Source: Flavobacterium sp. J27 (GTDB taxonomy: Bacteria; Bacteroidota; Bacteroidia; Flavobacteriales; Flavobacteriaceae). Taken from it: a DNA stretch of 64,000 nt. Shown piece by piece: positions 37,193-46,542 of the stretch. The stretch lies in assembly GCF_004303025.1 (NCBI RefSeq), contig NZ_PJQW01000001.1, forward strand, positions 108,764-172,763. Reading direction: 5' to 3'. Below the pieces are notes generated by a model, which saw nothing but the letters and a program-made list of their open reading frames with translations, did no database searches and had not been told where the DNA came from. Each line of letters starts with the position of its first letter. Positions within the stretch are counted from its first letter, which is position 1. The position numbers were made by a program, and so were the translations under genes.

Positions 37193-37477
37193 ATGGAAAC
37201 AACAAGACCGACAGAAGAATGGAATCAACCAGCACCACAATATCAAGATAACAAGAAAGTTGCTTGTGGTATTTTAGCTATTTTATTAGGTAGTTTTGGA
37301 ATTCATAAGTTTCTTTTAGGATATACTAATGAAGGAATTATTACATTAGTTATAACTGTTTTTACATGCGGCACAGTTTCGAGTATTATAGGTTTAATTG
37401 AAGGGATTATTTATCTTACTAAATCTGACGAAGAATTTTTTCAAACGTATCAAGTGAATAAAAAAGGGTGGTTTTAA
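37193..37477 (+). CDS. TM2 domain-containing membrane protein
   Basis: This 94-aa protein has a short Pro/Gln-rich N-terminal tail (ETTRPTEEWNQPAPQYQ). Two closely spaced membrane helices follow with the TM2 pattern: LAILLGSFGIHKFLLGYTNEG, then a second helix ending IIGLIEGIIYLT. The family has no firm function. It lies 28 bp after the dehydrogenase-VOC gene and 66 bp before a DUF805 gene, possibly one transcript. Confidence 0.9.
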   Translation: METTRPTEEWNQPAPQYQDNKKVACGILAILLGSFGIHKFLLGYTNEGIITLVITVFTCGTVSSIIGLIEGIIYLTKSDEEFFQTYQVNKKGWF

Positions 37478-37543
37478 AAATTTTACCTTGTTAATTCAAG
37501 AATATTTTTTATTATTGTTTTTAAATAACTAATTAAAAATTTT

Positions 37544-37954
37544 ATGATTGAATTTTACAAAAAAGTAGTTTTTGAAAACTATGCAAATTTTAGCGGTAGA
37601 GCAAGAAGATCAGAATATTGGTATTTTGTATTAACCAATATATTAATTTATTTTTCTATTGCATTTGTTTCTGGATTATTCGCTGCAATGAATTTGCCAG
37701 AAATCGGAAGTATATTTATGATTTTATTTTTAATCTATGCTTTAGGGATTTTTATTCCTTCTTTAGCAGTCGTAGTAAGAAGATTACATGATACAGGTAA
37801 AAGTGGGTGGTTTTATTTTATTTCTTTAATACCAATTGCAGGTCCAATTTGGTTGTTAATTGTTATGTGTACTGAAGGCGATAGAGGAAACAATGAATAT
37901 GGAGCAGATCCAAAAAGTAATGCGGCTGAGATTAATGAAATTGGTTTAGAATAA
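37544..37954 (+). CDS. DUF805 domain membrane protein
   Basis: This 136-aa inner-membrane protein of the DUF805/YhaH family shows YANFSGRARRSEYWYFVL at the start of helix 1, the LAVVVRRLHDTGKSGWF signature between helices 3 and 4, and a closing cytosolic tail with EGDRGNNEYGADPK. Four membrane segments are predicted. Function is unknown. A strong shared terminator follows, convergent with the acyltransferase gene. Confidence 0.93.
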   Translation: MIEFYKKVVFENYANFSGRARRSEYWYFVLTNILIYFSIAFVSGLFAAMNLPEIGSIFMILFLIYALGIFIPSLAVVVRRLHDTGKSGWFYFISLIPIAGPIWLLIVMCTEGDRGNNEYGADPKSNAAEINEIGLE

Positions 37955-37973
37955 TTATAAAAAAAAACACATA

Positions 37974-38005
37974 AAAAAGGGTTCCATTTTGGAACCCTTT
38001 TTATT
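37974..38005. terminator. bidirectional terminator between DUF805 and olsF-like genes
   Basis: A 12-bp stem (37974-37985 with 37991-38002) has a 5-nt loop, with A and T runs on either side. It serves both convergent transcripts and overlaps the stop codon of the minus-strand gene (38001). Confidence 0.9.
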
Positions 38006-39803
38006 TCTTCTTTTCTTCTTTTCGCTCCAGTTCTGCTTGAAATTCTTCCATAACTGGTTTTACAGTGCTTTCAGGTAAATCGGCAATCTTAATATACATT
38101 AATCCATCTACTGCGTTATTAAACAATGGATCCACATTAAAAGCAACTACTCTAGCGTTTTGTTTGATATATTTTTTAATTAAAACTGGTAAACGTAAGT
38201 TTCCTGGTTCTACTTCATCTATAATTTTGTCAAATTTATTTAAATCCGCTTCTGTTTCATTAAATACAAAATCTTTGTCTGCATCTTTTAATTTGACTTT
38301 ATAATCTTTTTTAGGATGAATATATTGTGCAATATAAGGATCGTAATAATGCGATTTCATAAATTCAATCATCAACGATTTTGAAAATTCCGAAAATTGA
38401 TTGCTAATACTTACACCGCCTATTAGAAATTTATGTTCCGGATGACGTAAAGTAGTGTGTACTATTCCCTTCCATAATAAAAATAAAGGCATTGGTTTTT
38501 GCTGGTATTCACTAATGATAAAGGCACGTCCCATTTCGATAGACTTGCTCATCATGTCGTACAATTCTGGTTCAAAACGGAATAAGTCATGTAAATAGAA
38601 ACCATCAATACCATATTTAGTATAAATTTGTGAACCTAATCCCATTCGATATGCTCCAGCTATTACTTGCGCTTCATCGTCCCACAAAAACATGTGATGA
38701 TAATATTGATCGTATGTATCTAAATCGATAGATTCGTTTGTTCCTTCACCAACTTCTCTAAAAGTAATTTCTCGTAACCTTCCAATTTCATGTAAAATAT
38801 TAGGAATTTTATCAGCAGTAATTAGAAAAACTTCATAATTTTTACTTTGTAACAAACGACAATCTTGTTCTCTTAAAGCAACAATCTCCTCTAAAATTTG
38901 CTCATGATTAGCAGGTTTAACAATTTGTTTCGGACTGCTTTTAGGAAGTTTAAGTAAATCGGTACTAATTAGTTTGCTTTCTTTTTCAAAAGCATTAGAA
39001 AGCATGTACGTTTTTTTACGTAAAAACTCGCCATATTCTTCAATAGATGTAAACTCATTTTGCTCAGCTACTGATATAGGTTTTCCTATACGAACTTTAA
39101 TAACTCTTTTCTTTTGAGTCAATAATTCGCTTGGTAATTTAGCCGTTCTTAAAGTGTCATTAAGTTTCGAAAGAAAATAAAAAAGAGTGCTGTTCTTTGC
39201 ATGAAAATAAATAGGAACAACAGGTACTCCAGCTTTTTTAATAATTTTAATTGCACCTTCTTCCCAAGGTTTATCCACCACAATTTTACCATCTCTATAG
39301 GTCGAAACTTCACCAGCAGGGAACATTCCTAAAGGTTTTCCATCTGATAAATGGCGTAATGTTTCTTTTATTCCAATGACACTAGATTTTGCATCCTTAT
39401 GGTTTTCAAAAGGATTGACAGGCATAATATAAGGCTTCATTGGTTCAATTCGATGCAATAAAAAATTGGCAATTATTTTAAAATTAGGTTCTTTTTCAAG
39501 CATTAATTTTAAAAGTAATATTCCATCAATTCCACCTAAAGGATGATTTGAGATAGTGATATATGCACCCTCTTTTGGAAGACGCTTAAAGTCTTCTTCT
39601 GGTATTTCAAATTTAATCTGGAATTCGTCTAATATCGCATTTAAGAACTCTACTTCGCTTAAATGCTTGTTTCTATCATACACTTTATTGAGAGTAGATA
39701 TTTTAAGAATTTTCATCAGTAACCATCCTGAAAAAGTTCCTAAAAAACCATATTTATCAGTATGTATAGCTTTGGCTACTTCTTTGGCAGTGACTAATCC
39801 CAT
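38001..39803 (-). CDS. olsF: bifunctional acyltransferase, OlsF-like (PlsC + GNAT)
   Basis: This 600-aa protein has an N-terminal PlsC-like O-acyltransferase half with SNHPLGGIDGILL (about 80-92; acyltransferase motif I) and MFPAGEVSTYRDG (motif III). The C-terminal OlsB-like N-acyltransferase half (about 310-560) shows REITFREVGEGTNESIDLD and MGRAFIISEYQ. This fusion matches OlsF, known from Serratia and Flavobacterium johnsoniae, which makes ornithine-type aminolipids from an amino acid and two acyl groups. The amino acid used cannot be told from sequence; glycine lipids are also made in Bacteroidota. It has its own unit and a shared terminator. Confidence 0.83.
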   Translation of the reverse strand: MGLVTAKEVAKAIHTDKYGFLGTFSGWLLMKILKISTLNKVYDRNKHLSEVEFLNAILDEFQIKFEIPEEDFKRLPKEGAYITISNHPLGGIDGILLLKLMLEKEPNFKIIANFLLHRIEPMKPYIMPVNPFENHKDAKSSVIGIKETLRHLSDGKPLGMFPAGEVSTYRDGKIVVDKPWEEGAIKIIKKAGVPVVPIYFHAKNSTLFYFLSKLNDTLRTAKLPSELLTQKKRVIKVRIGKPISVAEQNEFTSIEEYGEFLRKKTYMLSNAFEKESKLISTDLLKLPKSSPKQIVKPANHEQILEEIVALREQDCRLLQSKNYEVFLITADKIPNILHEIGRLREITFREVGEGTNESIDLDTYDQYYHHMFLWDDEAQVIAGAYRMGLGSQIYTKYGIDGFYLHDLFRFEPELYDMMSKSIEMGRAFIISEYQQKPMPLFLLWKGIVHTTLRHPEHKFLIGGVSISNQFSEFSKSLMIEFMKSHYYDPYIAQYIHPKKDYKVKLKDADKDFVFNETEADLNKFDKIIDEVEPGNLRLPVLIKKYIKQNARVVAFNVDPLFNNAVDGLMYIKIADLPESTVKPVMEEFQAELERKEEKKK

Positions 39804-39954
39804 TTATTTTTTTTTTGAGCGAAAAACAAAGATAACAATTCTACTTAATATCAGGAGCAAATATAATAGCATTCCTGCAAACTATTTGCAAAAAAAAATT
39901 TTTAATTCAACGTAATGTATACTAATTTTTTTTTAATATGAATCCTCTTTTTAG

Positions 39955-39962
39955 TACTTTTG
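39955..39962 (+). promoter_or_regulatory. -7 box of the exonuclease III gene
   Basis: TACTTTTG matches TAnnTTTG and lies 20 bp before the ATG at 39983. A start at 39938 would precede this promoter, so 39983 is preferred. The TTG at -33 is not clear. Confidence 0.5.
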
Positions 39963-39982
39963 AACCTTATCAAAACAAAAAC

Positions 39983-40744
39983 ATGAAGATAATTTCATAT
40001 AACGTAAACGGAATCAGAGCAGCTATAACTAAAGGTTTTTTAGAGTGGTTACAACAAGCAAATCCAGATGTAATTTGTCTGCAAGAAATTAAAGCAACTG
40101 AAGATCAAATTCCAAGGCTAGAAATAGAAGCAGCGGGTTATCCATATCAATATTATTTTTCAGCTCAAAAGAAAGGATATAGTGGTGTGGCTATTTTGTC
40201 AAAAATGGAACCTAAAAACATAGTTTTTGGCACAGGAATTGAGAATATGGATTATGAAGGTAGAAATTTAAGAGTTGATTTTGATGATTTATCTGTAATG
40301 AGTTTGTATTTGCCTTCGGGGACTAATATAGACCGTTTGGATCACAAGTTTAAATATATGGACGATTTTCAAAACTATGTAACCGAATTAAGAAAAGAGA
40401 TTCCGAATTTAGTAATTTGTGGTGATTACAATATTTGTCATGAGGCTATCGATATTCATGACCCGATTCGAAATGCAAAAGTATCTGGATTTTTACCAGA
40501 AGAAAGAGCTTGGATTGATGCTTTTATGAAGAACGGTTTTATTGACACCTTTAGGCATTTAAATAAAGAGCCACACCATTACAGCTGGTGGAGTTATAGA
40601 GCAAATGCTAGAAACAATAATAAAGGATGGAGAATTGATTATTGTTTGGCAGCAGCTCCTTTAGAAAAGAGAATACAAAGAGCATTAATTTTACCAGAAG
40701 CAAAGCATTCAGACCATTGTCCTATATTAGTTGAAATCAAATAA
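39983..40744 (+). CDS. xthA: exodeoxyribonuclease III (AP endonuclease)
   Basis: This 253-aa repair nuclease cuts at abasic sites and trims 3' ends. Exo III family motifs are present: IISYNVNGIRAAITKGF at the start, VICLQEIKATEDQ with the metal-ligand Glu near residue 34, ICGDYNICHEAIDI with catalytic Asp/Asn, and KHSDHCPILVEI with the terminal Asp-His. The length is typical. Confidence 0.96.
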   Translation: MKIISYNVNGIRAAITKGFLEWLQQANPDVICLQEIKATEDQIPRLEIEAAGYPYQYYFSAQKKGYSGVAILSKMEPKNIVFGTGIENMDYEGRNLRVDFDDLSVMSLYLPSGTNIDRLDHKFKYMDDFQNYVTELRKEIPNLVICGDYNICHEAIDIHDPIRNAKVSGFLPEERAWIDAFMKNGFIDTFRHLNKEPHHYSWWSYRANARNNNKGWRIDYCLAAAPLEKRIQRALILPEAKHSDHCPILVEIK

Positions 40745-40810
40745 AATGATGTTGTTTTCGTTTGAATTAAAAGAACCTATTAAAAAACAGATATTAATTA
40801 AAAAGTCATT

Positions 40811-41776
40811 ATGATTAAAAAAATTGCCCTTGCACTAGTTGTTGTTTCCTTAACAACATCTTGTGTGTCTAAAAAAATCTATCAAGATTTAGAAAGTAAA
40901 TATGCCGATCTTAAGAAAGAAAGAAATGCATTAGCAGATGAAAAAGAAACGCTTTCTGCAGCGAAAAATAAATTAGAACTAGACAAAAATGCCTTACAAT
41001 CTGAGTTAGATAAAATAAAAACAGAGAGAGATAAATTAGCTACAGATTATGCAGCAACAAAGAAAAATTTAGACAATTTAAAAGCGTCATATGATGCTTT
41101 AGAGAAAAACAGTAGTGACGCGTTGGAGAACAATATGAAGAAAAATCGCGAACTATTAGCCGAATTAGAAGCAAAACAAAAAACATTAAACGCAGAACAA
41201 GACCGTTTAAATAAATTAAAAACAGATTTAGAGGCTTCTTCCAATCGTTTAGCTGAATTAGAAAAAATGATGGCAGATAAAGATGCTGCGATGAAAAAAT
41301 TAAAAGAAACATTATCAAAAGCATTAAATGCTTTTGAAGGAAAAGGCTTAACAGTAGAGCATAGAAATGGTAAAGTATATGTTTCTATGGAAAATAAATT
41401 ATTATTTGAATCAGGTAGTTGGACAGTAGGAACAGAAGGTAAAAAAGCGGTTAAAGCATTAGGAGAAGTATTAGGTCAAAATCCAGAAATTTCTGTTTTA
41501 ATTGAAGGACATACCGATAACGATAAAATTACGGGAAGCATTGGTGGAGGAATTGATAGTAACTGGGATTTATCAACAAAAAGAGCAACAGCTATTGTCA
41601 ATATTTTAGCTGAAAATAAAGCAATAGACAAAAAGAATTTAACGGCTGCTGGTCGTGGAGAATATGCTCCTTTAGCAAGTAATGAAACGACAGAAGGAAA
41701 AGCAAAAAACAGAAGAATAGAGATTATTTTAACCCCTAAATTAGATGAAATCTCAAAACTAATGAACGAATTATAA
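40811..41776 (+). CDS. OmpA-family lipoprotein with long coiled coil
   Basis: This 321-aa protein has a signal ending TTSC (C18), so it is anchored to a membrane as a lipoprotein. Residues 20-175 are a Lys/Glu/Leu-rich coiled coil, including SELDKIKTERDKLATDYA. The C-terminal OmpA domain (about 190-310) has FESGSWTVGTEGKKAVKAL, VLIEGHTDND and NRRIEIILTP, which bind peptidoglycan. It probably links the outer membrane to the cell wall in the Pal/OmpA manner. A strong terminator follows. Confidence 0.93.
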   Translation: MIKKIALALVVVSLTTSCVSKKIYQDLESKYADLKKERNALADEKETLSAAKNKLELDKNALQSELDKIKTERDKLATDYAATKKNLDNLKASYDALEKNSSDALENNMKKNRELLAELEAKQKTLNAEQDRLNKLKTDLEASSNRLAELEKMMADKDAAMKKLKETLSKALNAFEGKGLTVEHRNGKVYVSMENKLLFESGSWTVGTEGKKAVKALGEVLGQNPEISVLIEGHTDNDKITGSIGGGIDSNWDLSTKRATAIVNILAENKAIDKKNLTAAGRGEYAPLASNETTEGKAKNRRIEIILTPKLDEISKLMNEL

Positions 41777-41801
41777 AATAGTATTTTAATTATACTTTCA
41801 C

Positions 41802-41838
41802 AAAACCTGCTGTGTAGTTTTACGAGCAGGTTTTTTCT
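41802..41838 (+). terminator. intrinsic terminator after the OmpA-family gene
   Basis: A 10-bp perfect stem (41802-41811 with 41825-41834), a 13-nt loop and a T run. A TAACTTTA box near 41853 may then start the next gene's transcript. Confidence 0.85.
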
Positions 41839-41903
41839 TTACTAGAATCTCCGTAACTTTACAACTCATAAAAATGGGCAAATCTAATCTATTAAACTTA
41901 GAA

Positions 41904-42944
41904 ATGAAATACACAACTTTACCTAGAACCAATGTTAAAATTAGTACTATTTGCTTAGGTACTATGACATTTGGAAATCAAAATACAGAGCAAGAAGCGC
42001 ACGCTCAATTAGATTATGCAGTAGCCAGAGGGATTAATTTTATTGATACCGCTGAAATGTATCCTATAGGTGGCAATAAACATATTTTTGGAAGTACTGA
42101 AAGACACATTGGCTCTTGGTTGCATAAAATTGGAAAGACAGAAAGAGAGAAATTGGTAATTGCTACTAAAATAGCTGGACCAAATAGAGGTATGGAATAC
42201 ATTAGAAACCCCCTCAATTTTTCAAAGAAAAGTATTACTGATGCTGTTGAATTAAGTTTGAAAAATTTGCAAACAGATTATATCGATTTATATCAAATGC
42301 ATTGGCCAGAAAGGATTATGAATATGTTTCAAAAGAGAGGTCTTCAAGAGATAGATGCATCTTGGCAATATTCTTTTTTAGAAATCCTACATATATTTGA
42401 TGGATTAATTAAAGAAGGTAAAATAAAACATATCGGTGTTTCAAATGAAAATCCTTATGGTGTAATGCGTTATTTAATAGAGAGCGAAAAACATAATTTG
42501 CCTAGAATTGTTAGCATTCAAAACCCTTACTCGCTACTAAATAGACTATATGAAGTAGGTTTGAGTGAAATTACGATGCGAGAAGAAGTTGGATTATTAG
42601 CTTATTCTCCTTTAGGTTTTGGTTTTTTAACTGGAAAATATTTATCAGGGATGAAACCAGAGTACCGTATGGCAATGTTCCCTAATTTTAAAAGGTATAC
42701 CAATGAAAACTGTTATAAAGCAACACAATTGTATAAAGAATTAGCCGAGGCGAATGATTTAACGGTAACACAAATGGCTCTTGCTTTTGTAAATCAACAA
42801 GACTTTGTAACTTCTACCATAATTGGGGCAACTACTTTGGAACAATTAGAAGAGAATATAAACGCTTTTACAACTTCATTATCGAGAGAAGTATGTTTAG
42901 AAATTGAAAAAATTCAAGAATTAATTCCTAATCCAGCACCTTAA
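41904..42944 (+). CDS. aldo/keto reductase, Tas-like
   Basis: This 346-aa cytosolic NADPH-dependent oxidoreductase has the (alpha/beta)8 AKR fold. The catalytic tetrad is recognisable: Asp and Tyr in NFIDTAEMYPI (about 44-54), Lys in LVIATKIAGP and His in IDLYQMHWPER. The segment IKHIGVSNENPYGVMRYL near 190 and the C-terminal STIIGATTLEQLEENI cofactor loop are conserved. The ATG at 41904 matches the family start (KYTTLPRTNVKIS); the ATG at 41874 would add ten residues. The physiological substrate is unknown. Confidence 0.92.
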   Translation: MKYTTLPRTNVKISTICLGTMTFGNQNTEQEAHAQLDYAVARGINFIDTAEMYPIGGNKHIFGSTERHIGSWLHKIGKTEREKLVIATKIAGPNRGMEYIRNPLNFSKKSITDAVELSLKNLQTDYIDLYQMHWPERIMNMFQKRGLQEIDASWQYSFLEILHIFDGLIKEGKIKHIGVSNENPYGVMRYLIESEKHNLPRIVSIQNPYSLLNRLYEVGLSEITMREEVGLLAYSPLGFGFLTGKYLSGMKPEYRMAMFPNFKRYTNENCYKATQLYKELAEANDLTVTQMALAFVNQQDFVTSTIIGATTLEQLEENINAFTTSLSREVCLEIEKIQELIPNPAP

Positions 42945-42969
42945 TAATAAAATACAATATTTTAATTCT

Positions 42970-43006
42970 AAAAAGGTTGTGCCTTTCATTGTACACCCTT
43001 TTTTGT
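42970..43006 (+). terminator. intrinsic terminator after the aldo/keto reductase gene
   Basis: AAAAAGG and CCTTTTT pair, extended by TGT/ACA across one mismatch, with a 12-nt loop and a T run. The rest of the space to the next start at 43201 is AT-rich and shows only a weak TATCTTAG box. Confidence 0.65.
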
Positions 43007-43200
43007 TTGTAAGTGATTGTTATGTCGTTTTTACAGAAAAACTATGCTTATAGTTAAAAGTGGATTTCGTATCTAAAAAAGAGCCATAAAATTATTTTTT
43101 TTATGCTTTTTTAAACTATCTTAGAATTATAAATCACTAGGTAATTCTTTTATTATTAGTGTTTTATAAAATACAAACTAACAAACAAACAAAAACAATT

Positions 43201-46200
43201 ATGAAAAAAAGTAATACACTGCTGAGGCTTTTTTTAGTGCTAGGAATTCTGCTTTCCTGTAATCTCAAAGTAGTAGCACAATTTAATGAAGATGCTCCTT
43301 GGATGCAAACTTTGCAACCAATATCTAAAAAAGAAAAAGTAACCATCGATGAAATGGTTGCTTCTTTTAATCAATATTGGTTAACGCATGATAAAGATAA
43401 AAAAGGATCTGGATATAAACCATTTATGAGATGGGAATACCATTGGAGAAATAATGAACACCCAGATGGAACTGTAATTACTCCTCAAGAAATTAACATG
43501 GCTTGGCAAATGAAGCAAGGTCAAATAGATAAAAATAAAAATATTTTAACTCAAAAATCGAGTAATTGGCAACCAGTAGGACCTTTTAATCATACCATAA
43601 ATGGTTCTTGGTCTGCTGGGCAAGGAAGGGTTAATGTGGTGTATGTTGATCCTAATAATAGTAGTGTTATTTATGTAGGAACTCCAGCTGGTGGAATATG
43701 GAAAACAACCAATGCAGGTACTACATGGTCTCCATTATCTGACGAATTACCACAAATAGGTGTTTCGGGAATTGTAACAGATTATTCAAATTCGAATATT
43801 ATTTATATTGCTACAGGAGACAAAGATGCTGGTGATACCTACTCTATAGGTGTCTTAAAATCTACTAATGGTGGTTTAACATGGAATACAACAGGATTGT
43901 CTTTTAGCAATACTTCTACTAGAGCGGGCGATATTTATATGCATCCAACCAATTCCAATATTCTATGGGTTGCTACTAGTGTAGGAGTTTATAAAACTAC
44001 TAATGCAGGGGTAAGTTGGACTAATGTCCTTTCGGGAAATATTAAAGATATAAAATTGAAGCCAGGAGACCCAACAACTATTTATGCAGTAACTACATCT
44101 GCTTTTTATAAATCTACTGACGGAGGAAATTCATTTGCCCAAATTACTTCTGGGTTGCCTACTACTTCTGGAAGATTAGCAATAGGTGTTACTCCTGCTA
44201 ATGGGAATTATGTGTATCTTTTAAGTGCTAACACTTCTTCAAATTCATATAGTTTTCAAGGAGTCTATCGCTCTACAAATAGTGGTGTTTCTTTTACTAA
44301 GATGGCTTCTACAACAGATGTTTTTGAAAGTTCACAAGCTTGGTATGATTTTGCTTTTGAAGTGTCACCAAATAACGAAAATTTAATTTTTACTGGTGTT
44401 TTAAATATATGGAAAAGTACTAATGGTGGAGCTTCATTCTCAAAAGTGAATAATTGGAGTAGTCCCACAGCAGCAACGTATACACACGCTGATATTCATT
44501 TTTTAAGATATTATGGTAATAAATTATATTGTGGAAGTGATGGTGGAATTTATGAATCTTCTGATAATGCAGCATCATTTACCAGTAAAACAACAGGATT
44601 ACAAATCAGTCAATTTTATAAAATAGCGGTTTCTAAACAAACTTCGGCCAATATGGTCGGGGGTTTACAAGATAATGGTGGCTATGGTTACAGTGGCAAC
44701 CAATGGAAAAATTATTATGGAGCTGATGGCATGGACACTGGAGTAGATCCTAATAATAGCAATAAATATTATGGTTTTATTCAAAGTGGTGGTGGTTTAT
44801 ATATTTCGACAAATGGTGGTAATAGTTTAAGCACTACAGTAAATAAACCTAGTGGCGAAACTGGAAATTGGGTAACACCTTTAGCAATTAATGGAACGGG
44901 AGAGGTTTTTGCTGGCTATAAGAAAGTATATCGTTTAAATGGAAGTTCGTGGGTGGCAGGAACAACTGCCTTTTCAACCGCAATTGAAAATGTAATTGTA
45001 GATCCGTCAAACGACAATATAATGTATGTTTCTGATGCAAGTAAATTATATAAAAGTACTGATAAGGGAATTAATTTTTCTTTGGTATATACTTTTCCCA
45101 CTACAGTAAAAAATATTTGTGTTCACACCACGAATAGTGCTATTGTATATGCCATCACACAAGGGACGTCTGGTTTAGTATATCAATCTACTAATGGAGG
45201 TACTTCTTTTAGTAGTATTTCAACAGGATTACCTTCGATTGGTAAAAATGTCATTGTACATCAAGGGCAAGATCCAAATAATACGTTATATGTAGGAACT
45301 ACTCTAGGAGTCTATCATAAAGATGATACCATGTCGTCTTGGTTGCCTTTCGATACAAATCTTCCAAATGTTTCAGTAACCGATTTAGAAATTAACTATG
45401 TAGATAACAACCTTACTGCGGCTACTTATGGTAGAGGAATCTGGAGAACAGCTTTAAGTACATCATCAGATGCAACACCTCCTACAACTCCCACTAACCT
45501 TACGGCTTCGGGAACAACGCAAAGTAGTACCAATTTATCTTGGACTGCTTCATCTGATAATATAGGTGTTACTGGATATGATATTTACAGAGGTAGTAAT
45601 CTTATGGGTTCTACAACTTCAACCTCTTATTCAGTAACAGGTTTATCAGCCGCTACTACATATTCGTTTTCGGTTAAGGCAAAAGATGCCGCTGGAAATG
45701 TTTCTAGTTCGAGTAATATAGTAACTATTACAACATTAAATAATACGGTAACCTATTGTAGTTCTGCTAGTCAAAATGCTACTGAAGAATATATTGGAAG
45801 AGTGGTTATTGGTTCTATTAATAATGCTTCTTCTGGTACTTCAGGGTATGAAAATTTTACAGCCATAAGTACTAACTTGGGAAGAGGAACAGTATATACC
45901 ATTACAATAACACCTGTTTGGCCAGGACCTACTTATTCTGAAGGATATGCTGTTTGGATTGATTATAATAATGATGGTGATTTTGTAGATTCAGGAGAAC
46001 TGGTTTGGTCGAAAACAGCTTCAACAACGACACCAGTTTCTGGAAGTTTTACGGTACCAACCTCTGCTACTTTAGGAAATACAAGAATGAGAATTACATT
46101 AAAATATAACGGAATTCCTACTTCTTGTGAAACCTATTCTTATGGTCAAACAGAAGATTATACTGTAAACATTACAGGAAGTTCTCCTGAAATAGCAACC

Positions 46201-46473
46201 ACAATTGTTCTTACTAATGATGCAGAATCTAATGGAAATGCGATTCTTTTAAAAATATATCCAAATCCTGTGGAAGATTATCTATATCTAGATATAAAAG
46301 ATTTTAAAGCAAACGATTATTCTTATGAAATTATAGATTATCACGGAAAAGTGGTAAAGCGAGATAAATTAAATGCAACAGGAATCGATGTTAGCGCATT
46401 AACTAATGGTGTGTTTTTCTTAAAGTTAATCAAAGAAGATGTTATTATTTTCGAAGAATTTATTAAGAAATAA
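43201..46473 (+). CDS. large T9SS-exported protein with BNR/sortilin-like repeats, FN3 and GEVED domains
   Basis: This 1090-aa protein starts with a signal peptide from the ATG at 43201 (cleaved about residue 27, VVAQF). A long run of beta-propeller repeats carries the ssDGGxSW pattern, as in IWKTTNAGTTWSPL and KSTNGGLTWNTTG (about 130-740). Next come a fibronectin type III domain (about 765-850; PTTPTNLTASGTTQ) and a GEVED domain with VWIDYNNDGDFVDSGELVW. A C-terminal type A sorting tail carries KIYPNPVEDYLYLDI. Such proteins are secreted by T9SS and often anchored on the surface. Substrate is unknown; sialidase- or Vps10-type repeats do not prove enzyme activity. Confidence 0.9.
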   Translation: MKKSNTLLRLFLVLGILLSCNLKVVAQFNEDAPWMQTLQPISKKEKVTIDEMVASFNQYWLTHDKDKKGSGYKPFMRWEYHWRNNEHPDGTVITPQEINMAWQMKQGQIDKNKNILTQKSSNWQPVGPFNHTINGSWSAGQGRVNVVYVDPNNSSVIYVGTPAGGIWKTTNAGTTWSPLSDELPQIGVSGIVTDYSNSNIIYIATGDKDAGDTYSIGVLKSTNGGLTWNTTGLSFSNTSTRAGDIYMHPTNSNILWVATSVGVYKTTNAGVSWTNVLSGNIKDIKLKPGDPTTIYAVTTSAFYKSTDGGNSFAQITSGLPTTSGRLAIGVTPANGNYVYLLSANTSSNSYSFQGVYRSTNSGVSFTKMASTTDVFESSQAWYDFAFEVSPNNENLIFTGVLNIWKSTNGGASFSKVNNWSSPTAATYTHADIHFLRYYGNKLYCGSDGGIYESSDNAASFTSKTTGLQISQFYKIAVSKQTSANMVGGLQDNGGYGYSGNQWKNYYGADGMDTGVDPNNSNKYYGFIQSGGGLYISTNGGNSLSTTVNKPSGETGNWVTPLAINGTGEVFAGYKKVYRLNGSSWVAGTTAFSTAIENVIVDPSNDNIMYVSDASKLYKSTDKGINFSLVYTFPTTVKNICVHTTNSAIVYAITQGTSGLVYQSTNGGTSFSSISTGLPSIGKNVIVHQGQDPNNTLYVGTTLGVYHKDDTMSSWLPFDTNLPNVSVTDLEINYVDNNLTAATYGRGIWRTALSTSSDATPPTTPTNLTASGTTQSSTNLSWTASSDNIGVTGYDIYRGSNLMGSTTSTSYSVTGLSAATTYSFSVKAKDAAGNVSSSSNIVTITTLNNTVTYCSSASQNATEEYIGRVVIGSINNASSGTSGYENFTAISTNLGRGTVYTITITPVWPGPTYSEGYAVWIDYNNDGDFVDSGELVWSKTASTTTPVSGSFTVPTSATLGNTRMRITLKYNGIPTSCETYSYGQTEDYTVNITGSSPEIATTIVLTNDAESNGNAILLKIYPNPVEDYLYLDIKDFKANDYSYEIIDYHGKVVKRDKLNATGIDVSALTNGVFFLKLIKEDVIIFEEFIKK

Positions 46474-46488
46474 AATATAAATGGCGTA

Positions 46489-46533
46489 AAAAGGAAAGGC
46501 AATTAGTTATTATTAATTGTCCTTCCTTTTTTA
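46489..46533. terminator. terminator between convergent T9SS genes
   Basis: An imperfect stem with AAGGAAAGGCAATTA and TTAATTGTCCTTCCTT arms and T-run tails lies in the 69-bp space between the two convergent genes. Confidence 0.6.
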
Positions 46534-46542
46534 TATTACATC

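Noticed and set aside
43201..46473. Sialidase or Vps10 receptor enzyme call
   Set aside because: Propeller repeats with DGGxSW-like loops are seen but no catalytic residues for a sialidase were identified.
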